Shown here: positions 1 to 5,876 of the stretch, piece by piece
How the letters are laid out: every line of letters starts with the position of its first letter
How positions within the stretch are numbered: position 1 is the first letter of the stretch
From: Prolixibacteraceae bacterium
GTDB lineage: Bacteria; Bacteroidota; Bacteroidia; Bacteroidales; Prolixibacteraceae
Assembly (NCBI GenBank): GCA_016931875.1
Contig: JAFGDX010000006.1
Span: 1 to 7,891 of the forward strand
DNA: 7,891 nucleotides
Direction: 5' to 3'
Program-made: the position numbers and the translations under genes
The notes under the pieces: model-generated
What the model was told of the DNA's origin: nothing
What the model saw: the letters and a program-made list of their open reading frames with translations, nothing else
Database searches by the model: none

Positions 1-629
1 GTAAATTCCATGGGAAAATAATTTTGTTCCGGAACATGAATTTCATTTCCTTCCCAGCGGTACCGAATCCCAAATTTCTGCATCAATTTCAGCGTAAGTT
101 CAATGTAGGAACCTGAAGTAATGTTGCCGGTTAGTTTTAATGTCAATCCGTTTTCAATGGTTGGAGCAATCATTAAAAGCGCCGAAATGTACTGGCTTGA
201 AATGCTTCCGTCGAGTTCAAGTGTTTGGCCTTTTAAGTGCGAACCATAAATTTTAAGAGGCGGGCAACCCTCGTTTTCCAGATATTCAATTCGGGCACCC
301 AGTTGAATTAATGCGTCAACCAGAATTTTTATCGGGCGTTGTTTCATCCGCTCCGAACCGGTAACTTCCCATTCGCCCACAATTTTTGAAAGGAAAGCCG
401 TGAGAAAACGCATGGCGGTTCCGGCGTGCCCAATATCGAATTTATGGTTATTGGAGTTTAATGCGGCCCATAAAACTTTGGTATCATCGCTGTCTGATAA
501 ATTCAGGATGGGATATGGATTAAAACACAATGAGTTAATAATCAGTACCCGGTTACTTATACTTTTTGAGGAAGGGAGATTTATGGTTGCTTTTACCTGT
601 TTTATTTCTGCTGAAACCTGGTATTTCAT
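1..629 (-). CDS. aroA: 3-phosphoshikimate 1-carboxyvinyltransferase (EPSP synthase), N-terminal part; gene cut by window edge
   Basis: EPSP synthase joins shikimate-3-phosphate and phosphoenolpyruvate in the cytoplasm, the sixth step toward chorismate. The 209 visible residues start MKYQVSAEIK. They carry the substrate-binding LPSSKSISNR (residues 18-27, with K22, S23 and R27 at the same numbers as in E. coli AroA), GHAGTAMRFLTAF (67-79), GSERMKQRP (91-99, with R98 equivalent to E. coli R124), SSQ (144-146) and SGSYIELT (172-179). The family is usually about 410-430 residues, so roughly half is missing beyond position 1; the reading frame is open to the edge and this is not a broken gene. The N-terminal domain is shorter than in E. 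coli: GTAMR falls near residue 70 rather than 96, which is normal for Bacteroidota. The start is ATG at 629-627; an in-frame TTG two codons upstream is possible but less likely. The gene lies 31 bases downstream of aroB and is probably co-transcribed with it. Confidence 0.95.
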   Translation of the reverse strand, partial: MKYQVSAEIKQVKATINLPSSKSISNRVLIINSLCFNPYPILNLSDSDDTKVLWAALNSNNHKFDIGHAGTAMRFLTAFLSKIVGEWEVTGSERMKQRPIKILVDALIQLGARIEYLENEGCPPLKIYGSHLKGQTLELDGSISSQYISALLMIAPTIENGLTLKLTGNITSGSYIELTLKLMQKFGIRYRWEGNEIHVPEQNYFPMEF

Positions 630-660
630 TTTCAATTTGCTGAGCTCGCTGTGGTTAAAA

Positions 661-1725
661 CTATAACTGTTTGTAATATTTTAGTGCCTCAAAAATCAAC
701 TCTTTTTCGCAGTTTTGGTTGATTTCAATCTGCCCGGTTGCCGGCAAAAGGGTAAAATTGATCCTGCCCGATTCATTTTTTTTGTCATGGGTCATCCGTT
801 CAAAAAGGCGTTCAAAATCATTTTCTGAAATTTCAAATTTGCCATAAATGCTGAGTAGCCATTCATTTAATTTTTGAAAATCATTTTTTGGGAAACCGCA
901 CTTTTCAACCGAAAGAAACAGTTCTGCAATCATTCCGTAAGCCACTGCGAACCCGTGTAAAACGGGACGGTTTTGTTCCATTGCAAAACTTTCGAAAGCG
1001 TGCCCTGCTGTGTGGCCAAAATTCAGTGCCTTCCTGATGTTTTGTTCAGTCAGGTCGTTGCTTACAAAATATTCTTTTACATTCACCGAATGCCGGATGA
1101 TTTCCTGTAAAAGATCGTAGTCGGTATTTTCAAAGTCAAAAGTTTTCAACTCTTCCAAATGTTCCGGACTGTGAATCAAACCATGTTTTATCATTTCAGC
1201 AAAACCCGAAATAAAATTTTCACGGTTGATGGTTTTCAAAAAATCGGTGTTGATGATTACTGCAACGGGCTCTTTAAAAGTACCAATTTCGTTTTTCAGC
1301 CCGTTAAAATTGATACCCGTTTTTCCGCCAACCGATGCGTCAACCTGCGAAAGCAATGTGGTGGGAACATTCAAAAAATCGATGCCGCGTTTAAACGTTG
1401 TAGCCGCAAAACCAGCCAAATCGGTCAGCATTCCCCCGCCAACATTTATCAAAAGCGATGTTCTGTCTCCGCCGTTATCCGACAGAAACTTCCATATTTG
1501 GGCTACCGATTCAATTTTTTTATTGTTCTCGCCCGAAGGAATGACCACTTTCGGAATTCCCTGCCGCGAGAAAAAGGAATTCAGTTTTGAAATCCAAAGT
1601 TGATCGACGGTTGTTTCGGTAGCCAGAAAAATTTTTCCTTTCGGATATTTATTTATCCAGGGAATCAGTTCATCTTCCAGCGAACGGCTGAAAATTATTT
1701 TGGAATAAATTTTTGAATTTCCCAT
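661..1725 (-). CDS. aroB: 3-dehydroquinate synthase
   Basis: AroB converts DAHP to 3-dehydroquinate, the second step of the shikimate pathway, using NAD and a divalent metal in the cytoplasm. The 354-residue product has normal length and all the family signatures: the NAD-binding glycine motif GGGMLTDLAGF (96-106), the PTTLLSQVDASVGGKTGIN block (121-139, including D129 and K135), GFAEMIKHG (174-182), LNFGHTAGHAFE (234-245), LHG (256-258) and the conserved DKK (314-316). By comparison with the solved fungal enzyme, the metal ligands should be E177, H238 and H257; H242 and K180 also fall at active-site positions. Nothing essential is missing. The ATG at 1725 is the first possible start and fits the family N-terminus. 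The gene leads a probable aroB-aroA pair; other shikimate genes are not in view. A candidate promoter lies 20 bases upstream. Confidence 0.97.
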   Translation of the reverse strand: MGNSKIYSKIIFSRSLEDELIPWINKYPKGKIFLATETTVDQLWISKLNSFFSRQGIPKVVIPSGENNKKIESVAQIWKFLSDNGGDRTSLLINVGGGMLTDLAGFAATTFKRGIDFLNVPTTLLSQVDASVGGKTGINFNGLKNEIGTFKEPVAVIINTDFLKTINRENFISGFAEMIKHGLIHSPEHLEELKTFDFENTDYDLLQEIIRHSVNVKEYFVSNDLTEQNIRKALNFGHTAGHAFESFAMEQNRPVLHGFAVAYGMIAELFLSVEKCGFPKNDFQKLNEWLLSIYGKFEISENDFERLFERMTHDKKNESGRINFTLLPATGQIEINQNCEKELIFEALKYYKQL

Positions 1726-1745
1726 ACTTAGCTGCTAAATTGCGG

Positions 1746-1773
1746 TAAAGTTAAAATATTTTTGCTTTTTCAA
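1746..1773 (-). promoter_or_regulatory. Candidate Bacteroidota-type promoter for aroB-aroA
   Basis: On the minus strand, TAACTTTA (1753 to 1746) matches the Bacteroidota -7 pattern TAnnTTTG at all but the last fixed base. A TTG (1773 to 1771) lies 17 bases upstream, slightly short of the usual 19-21. The predicted transcript start would be about 15 bases before the aroB ATG. The match is imperfect in an AT-rich region, so this is a suggestion only. Confidence 0.4.
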
Positions 1774-1774
1774 T

Positions 1775-1808
1775 TTTGAAACCATTTTTTTGGCAACCTG
1801 AATCTTTG
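1775..1808 (+). promoter_or_regulatory. Candidate Bacteroidota-type promoter for the membrane protein-dprA pair
   Basis: AATCTTTG (1801-1808) matches the -7 pattern TAnnTTTG except at its first base. TTTG at 1775-1778 could be the -33 element with a 22-base spacer, a little long. The transcript would start near 1813 and leave a leader of about a dozen bases. The start codon sits in an A-rich context (AACAACAAATG), the usual substitute for a Shine-Dalgarno in this phylum. The evidence is weak to moderate. Confidence 0.35.
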
Positions 1809-1825
1809 AATTTACAGAACAACAA

Positions 1826-2278
1826 ATGAAGATTGAAAATAAAAAACGAGTTATAAAATTGCGCAAGTTGTTTTATATGGTAAGTGTGTTTATTGCCATT
1901 GCGGCGCTTGTATTATTTCTTTTTGATTTTACCATTTACGGTATTGCAATGGTGGGTATTTTTGCGCTCTGGTTTTTGTATTTTCAGGTGGCCGATTACC
2001 ATTACATTTATTTTAGCAATGCAAATAACAAAATTCTGCTGAGATATTACAAAGCGGTTCGTTTTGGAAAGGGACAATACAACTCCATTGAATTTCCGCA
2101 GTACATGCTTCAAAATGCATATTTTGAAAATTCGATGGCCGGGAAAATGTCGGATCTCACGTTTGTTGTGAAAACCAAAAGAGGAATGGCAGAATATCCA
2201 TCGGTAAGTTTAACCGCTCTTTCAAAAGATGAACGGAGACAAATGCAGGAGGCGTTGAATAATATTTTAGGAATTTAA
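1826..2278 (+). CDS. Uncharacterised protein with two N-terminal membrane segments
   Basis: I do not recognise this 150-residue protein as a named family. The N-terminus is strongly basic (several K/R within residues 1-14). Two hydrophobic stretches follow, at about residues 17-33 and 37-55, separated by a short turn with a single aspartate; this suggests a membrane hairpin with both ends in the cytoplasm. The remaining 95 residues are soluble, with alternating hydrophobic strand-like segments (YIYFSN, KILLRYY, LTFVVKTKRG) and a closing charged helix (LSKDERRQMQEALNNIL). That layout resembles small bacterial PH-like membrane proteins, but this is inference from pattern only. Evidence that the gene is real: an uninterrupted frame, a candidate promoter, and dprA starting 14 bases after its stop in the same direction, implying co-transcription. 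The link to dprA may be positional rather than functional. Confidence 0.8.
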   Translation: MKIENKKRVIKLRKLFYMVSVFIAIAALVLFLFDFTIYGIAMVGIFALWFLYFQVADYHYIYFSNANNKILLRYYKAVRFGKGQYNSIEFPQYMLQNAYFENSMAGKMSDLTFVVKTKRGMAEYPSVSLTALSKDERRQMQEALNNILGI

Positions 2279-2292
2279 TTGTAATCCCTCAA

Positions 2293-3402
2293 ATGACAAT
2301 GAACGAAAAGCTGATTTACCAGATTGCACTTTCAATGATTCCGGGGGTAGGCGGAGTCCTTGCCCGAAATTTGGTTGCCTATGCAGGAAGTGTGGAAAAT
2401 ATTTTCAGAGAATCGGAAAACACACTTAAAAAAATTCCGGGAATTGGGGAAGTAAATGCCCGGAGAATTAAAAATAAAGAGGTATTTAAACGGGCCGAAA
2501 AAGAGCTTGAATTTATTCAGAATAAGAACATTGGCGTGATTTTTTATACCGATAAAAATTATCCGCGACGGTTAAAAAACTGTGCCGATGCGCCGGTGCT
2601 GATTTACACACAGGGAAACATGAACCTGGATATGGAACGGGTGGTTTCGGTTGTTGGAACCCGAAATGCAACAGATTACGGAAAACAGGTTTGCGACGAG
2701 TTAATCAGGCAGTTTTCGGAACGGAATTACTCGGTTTTGATTGTCAGCGGGCTGGCATACGGAATTGATATCCATGCACACAAATCAGCGTTGAAATACG
2801 GGTTGCCCACGGTGGGGGTGGTTGCCCACGGTCTGGATAAATTGTATCCCTCGTTGCATAAAGAAATTGCTTTAAAAATGCTGGAGAATGGTGGTATCCT
2901 GACCGACTTTCCGAGTGAAACCAAAATTGACCCACCTAATTTTTTGCGTCGTAATCGTATTATTGCCGGATTGGCTGATGCTACATTGGTTATTGAATCG
3001 GCAGAAAAAGGCGGCGCGCTGGTTACTGCCGACATTGCTTTTTCATACAACCGCGATGTTTTTGCGTTTCCGGGGAGAGCCGGCGATATGTATTCGCAGG
3101 GGTGTAACAAGCTTATCCGGAATAACGGTGCAAGTTTAATTACGGGCATTGACGACCTTGAGTTTTTTATGGGCTGGGAAGCAGAGAATAAGGGGAAAGC
3201 CCTGCAACCCAGTTTATTTGTCGATTTAACTGCCGAAGAGGAAAAAGTAGTAAATCTTCTGAAAGAAAACGGGACACTATTTATCGATCAGATTTCAGCC
3301 GAAATGGGATTGCCGGTAAGCCGCACTTCGGCCATGCTTTTAAACCTTGAGTTTAAAAATGTTCTTGTCGCCCTTCCCGGGAAAATGTATAAGTTGAGGT
3401 AG
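2293..3402 (+). CDS. dprA: DNA-processing protein DprA (Smf)
   Basis: DprA binds incoming single-stranded DNA in the cytoplasm and loads RecA onto it during natural transformation; it is also kept by many bacteria not known to be competent. The 369-residue product has three parts: an N-terminal helix-hairpin-helix-like region (about 5-65, with IPGIGEVNARRI at 48-59), the Rossmann-type DprA core (about 80-295) and a C-terminal winged-helix domain (about 312-369). Core motifs are VVGTRNATDYGKQ (120-132), SGLAYGIDIHAH (152-163), FLRRNRIIAGLADA (217-230), GGALVTADIAF (240-250), FPGRAGD (259-265) and NKLIRNNGA (272-280). The usual GLS of the RNRIIxGLS motif reads GLA here, a mild change. ATG at 2293 is used; ATG at 2299 is an equally good alternative. 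No other competence gene is in view. It is probably co-transcribed with the upstream membrane protein. Confidence 0.96.
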   Translation: MTMNEKLIYQIALSMIPGVGGVLARNLVAYAGSVENIFRESENTLKKIPGIGEVNARRIKNKEVFKRAEKELEFIQNKNIGVIFYTDKNYPRRLKNCADAPVLIYTQGNMNLDMERVVSVVGTRNATDYGKQVCDELIRQFSERNYSVLIVSGLAYGIDIHAHKSALKYGLPTVGVVAHGLDKLYPSLHKEIALKMLENGGILTDFPSETKIDPPNFLRRNRIIAGLADATLVIESAEKGGALVTADIAFSYNRDVFAFPGRAGDMYSQGCNKLIRNNGASLITGIDDLEFFMGWEAENKGKALQPSLFVDLTAEEEKVVNLLKENGTLFIDQISAEMGLPVSRTSAMLLNLEFKNVLVALPGKMYKLR

Positions 3403-3423
3403 TGGCTGATTTTACTATTTTTG
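3394..3423 (+). promoter_or_regulatory. Strong candidate Bacteroidota promoter for the DEAD-box helicase
   Basis: TTG at 3394-3396 and TATTTTTG at 3416-3423 are separated by 19 bases. The -7 element fits TAnnTTTG at every fixed position and the spacer is ideal. The -33 TTG lies within the last codons of dprA. Only 4 bases separate the -7 element from the helicase ATG at 3428, so the predicted transcript start falls on or next to the start codon (leaderless or nearly so). Confidence 0.6.
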
Positions 3424-3427
3424 TGCC

Positions 3428-4750
3428 ATGAAAAAATCCTTTGAAGATTTAAAAATATCAAAAGCCATTTTAAAGGCATTGGATGAAATTGGTTTTGTTG
3501 AGCCAACTCCTATCCAACAGAAAGCCATTCCGAAAATCAATTCGGGTGTAAATGTGGTGGGAATAGCACAAACCGGAACCGGAAAAACAGCCGCCTATCT
3601 TCTGCCTCTGTTTACCAAACTTAAAAAGGCCGAAGGAGTTGATCCGCGGGTGTTGATTTTGGTGCCAACACGCGAATTGTCTATCCAGGTGGGAGAAGAT
3701 GTGCAGGAACTCACTTCGTATTCCGATTTAAGACATGCTGCCGTTTTTGGTGGAATTGGCTGGACCAAACATGCCGAACTGGTTACTCCCGGAATTGATA
3801 TTTTGGTGGCCACCCCGGGCAGGCTTTGGGATTTGTACCGCGCAGGTGTGCTATCGCTGAAAAAAATAAAGTACCTGGTTATTGACGAAGCCGACCGGAT
3901 GCTCGACATGGGATTTTTACCCCAACTAAAGCAACTCCAGGAAATTCTTCCACGTCGCCGGCAGAACCTGCTTTTTTCGGCTACCTTTCCCGAAACTGTG
4001 GAAAAAATGGCTGAAGAATTTCTCGATCATTTTGAAAAGGTGGGGGTTGCTCCATCCGCAACACCAGTAGACCTGGTTACCCAGAAAGTTTACAGGGTTC
4101 CAAATTACCGTACAAAACTGAATTTAATCCAGCATCTTCTGAAAGATGAAAACACATTTTCGAGGGTAATTATTTTTGTGAAAACAAAAGAACACGCGGA
4201 AGGCGTTTTTAAAGTAATTAAACGAAAAACAGAGGGCGAAAAACGGATTTTGCATTCCAACAAGGGACAAAATACACGGATTAATGCCATTCAGGCTTTT
4301 AAGGCAGGCGAAGTAAGAATTTTAATTTCTACCGATGTTTCGGCACGCGGACTCGATGCAAGTTTGGTGAGCCATGTGATTAATTTCGACATCCCGAACA
4401 ATTATGATGATTATATTCACCGAATTGGCAGGACTGCACGTGCCGGAAACAAAGGCGACGCGGTTACATTGATCACCCCCGCGGATGAATGGCATTTGAA
4501 AAAGATTGAAGAACTGATTCGGATGGAAATTTTTGTTGAAGAGATTCCTTCAGAAGTTGAAATTGTGGAAACCGATTTTGATGAAAAGCAGCGGCAGCTC
4601 AGGGAAATCGACCGGCAACGAAAGATTGACGACCCAACATACCAGGGCGCATTTCACGAAAAGAAAAGAAAAACAGGCATAAAAAAAACATATACCGATA
4701 AATTTAAACGCAGCAAACCCCGCCAAAAGCGATCGAAAAGAAAGAGATAG
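3428..4750 (+). CDS. DEAD-box ATP-dependent RNA helicase, RhlE-like
   Basis: This 440-residue protein should unwind RNA duplexes in ribosome assembly or RNA turnover, typically in the cytoplasm. RecA-like domain 1 carries the Q motif (PTPIQ, 26-30), motif I AQTGTGKT (47-54), Ia PTREL (80-84), GG (108-109), TPGR (129-132), motif II DEAD (153-156) and III SAT (184-186). Domain 2 carries IV (IIFVKT, 248-253), an RhlE-like LHSNKGQNTR block (275-284), V STDVSARGLD (301-310) and VI HRIGRTARAG (331-340). All catalytic motifs are intact. Residues from about 380 form a charged linker and a very basic tail rich in K and R, likely for RNA binding. The start at 3428 is the only sensible one, since FEDLKIS before the Q motif is the normal family opening and the next methionine is residue 159. 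Its stop abuts the convergent alkC stop. Assignment to RhlE rather than another bacterial DEAD-box subfamily is moderately sure. Confidence 0.95.
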   Translation: MKKSFEDLKISKAILKALDEIGFVEPTPIQQKAIPKINSGVNVVGIAQTGTGKTAAYLLPLFTKLKKAEGVDPRVLILVPTRELSIQVGEDVQELTSYSDLRHAAVFGGIGWTKHAELVTPGIDILVATPGRLWDLYRAGVLSLKKIKYLVIDEADRMLDMGFLPQLKQLQEILPRRRQNLLFSATFPETVEKMAEEFLDHFEKVGVAPSATPVDLVTQKVYRVPNYRTKLNLIQHLLKDENTFSRVIIFVKTKEHAEGVFKVIKRKTEGEKRILHSNKGQNTRINAIQAFKAGEVRILISTDVSARGLDASLVSHVINFDIPNNYDDYIHRIGRTARAGNKGDAVTLITPADEWHLKKIEELIRMEIFVEEIPSEVEIVETDFDEKQRQLREIDRQRKIDDPTYQGAFHEKKRKTGIKKTYTDKFKRSKPRQKRSKRKR

Positions 4751-5833
4751 TCAATTCAGCAAAACAGTTTCTTCCGCTTTTACTTCCCCGTTCACCACAA
4801 TCTGAAATGTGTGTTTGCCCGCAAAATGTTTGCGTGTCGACATGTTGACAAACGAGTGTTTTTTCTGCACCGGATGAACTCCGGGTGGTAATACAACTTC
4901 TTTCATTTGAAAAACTTTGGGTGATGTTTTTCCGGTTGATTTTACAAAATGAACAATGTATTCCAGCCGTACTTTTTGTTTCTTTTTGGTTGACAGGTTT
5001 AAATTGAAGGAAAAAGATATTTCGTCGCCAATTTTGGGTGAAAGATCAGTGAATTGCAGATTTTCAATTTGCATCTGGCCGGGGTTGGCAAATCCGAAAA
5101 GCAGCATGGCCCGTTTGTTTCCCTGTTTCAAAAGCGTGCGGCAGGCTTGTTTGATAATCCAGTCGGTATTTTTTGAATTTCCCTGCCAGCGTTCGCAAAT
5201 ATCGAGAACCAACTCCGGGTGGTCTTTTGAAATGTCATTCAGGTTGTTGGCCACACTTTTTCGTACAAACTCTTCCGGGTCATCTTTCAATTTTTCCAGA
5301 ATGGGAAGAATCAGCGACGGATCTTTTTTCAATGCCGGAACGCCCATTCCCCATGGCAGGCGGGGGCGGCAACCTTCGCTGGCAAAACGGCGTACTTTAT
5401 AATCTTTGTTGCCGGCCCACGCCAGCATGTATTTCATGGTGCCTTTCAAATCCTTGTTCAAAAATGGGCGGATGCCATATTCTGATGAACCGCATGTGGT
5501 TAAAACACCCAATGCCGGAACCGAAATTTCAGGGTAATCAATTCCATAAACTTCCACATAATCGGGCAGAACGATGGCTTCAAAACCGGTGACCTTTGGA
5601 ACAATGGCCTGCAGGATTGCAACCGCTTCAGAAAAATTTTCCGGTAAAAATTTGTGTAAACACAGGGTGGTGTGCCGCATTTTTTCTTTTAGTTCCCTTT
5701 CGGGCCATTTTTCGTCGCATACCGAGTTGACAAATTTTTTGGAATCAAATGCCGGATATTCTTCTTTCAGAACACGGCCAAAAAGTTCAACCTTTTCTAT
5801 GGGGAACAGAATGTCTTTTAATTTTTCGGGCAT
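4751..5833 (-). CDS. alkC: DNA alkylation repair protein, AlkC-type HEAT-repeat glycosylase with C-terminal Ig-like domain
   Basis: The AlkC/AlkD superfamily removes N3-alkylated bases such as 3-methyladenine from DNA with a HEAT-like helical solenoid and no base flipping. This 360-residue protein shows the AlkC (COG4335-type) signatures: LTTCGSSEYGIRPFL (111-125), VRRFASEGCRPRLPWG (147-162), DDPEEFVRKSVANNLNDISKDHP (184-206) and a closing helical repeat (about 221-250). Residues from about 257 change to alternating strands ending VVNGEVKAEETVLLN (346-360), fitting the Ig-like domain found in one AlkC subfamily. The protein has no signal peptide or membrane segment, so it should be cytoplasmic. 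It starts 43 bases after the acyltransferase stop on the same strand and is probably last in that transcript. An AT-rich TATTTTTA (5865 to 5858) in the gap lacks a matching -33 element. The family call is firm; the exact lesion range cannot be read from the sequence. Confidence 0.88.
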   Translation of the reverse strand: MPEKLKDILFPIEKVELFGRVLKEEYPAFDSKKFVNSVCDEKWPERELKEKMRHTTLCLHKFLPENFSEAVAILQAIVPKVTGFEAIVLPDYVEVYGIDYPEISVPALGVLTTCGSSEYGIRPFLNKDLKGTMKYMLAWAGNKDYKVRRFASEGCRPRLPWGMGVPALKKDPSLILPILEKLKDDPEEFVRKSVANNLNDISKDHPELVLDICERWQGNSKNTDWIIKQACRTLLKQGNKRAMLLFGFANPGQMQIENLQFTDLSPKIGDEISFSFNLNLSTKKKQKVRLEYIVHFVKSTGKTSPKVFQMKEVVLPPGVHPVQKKHSFVNMSTRKHFAGKHTFQIVVNGEVKAEETVLLN

Positions 5834-5876
5834 TGGCAGCTGTGTTAATGTTTAGGTTAAAAATAGGTAAAAGTTT

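Noticed and set aside
633..635. In-frame TTG as an alternative aroA start
   Set aside because: The ATG two codons later aligns exactly with E. coli numbering (K22, S23, R27) and is the more usual start codon.
400..666. Plus-strand open frame of 88 codons opposite aroA
   Set aside because: It lies antisense to clear EPSP synthase motifs, and its translation shows no family features.
1159..1603. Two plus-strand open frames (143 and 125 codons) opposite aroB
   Set aside because: They overlap each other in different frames and run antisense to the conserved catalytic core of AroB; they are shadows of its codon use.
2263..2270. -7-like TATTTTAG before dprA
   Set aside because: One mismatch and no TTG at the proper distance; dprA is better explained as co-transcribed with the preceding gene.
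2801..2832. 13-base direct repeat GGTTGCCCACGGT, 2801-2813 and 2820-2832, inside dprA
   Set aside because: The copies are read in different frames and encode different parts of the normal DprA segment LPTVGVVAHGLD, so chance plus coding constraint explains them.
2727..3149. Minus-strand open frames and a plus-strand alternate frame within dprA
   Set aside because: All fall over the conserved DprA core; none has recognisable content or its own start context.
4725..4781. Possible bidirectional terminator hairpin at the convergent junction (AAAAGCG with CGCTTTT, AAGAAA with TTTCTT)
   Set aside because: The arms are weak and AT-rich, with a lopsided bulge and a loop of about 24 bases; too poor to call.
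4956..5592. Plus-strand open frames of 148 and 139 codons opposite alkC
   Set aside because: They are antisense to the strongest AlkC motifs and have no domain-like pattern.
5858..5865. -7-like TATTTTTA on the minus strand before alkC
   Set aside because: One mismatch and no TTG 19-21 bases upstream; AT-rich gap sequence makes such matches common.
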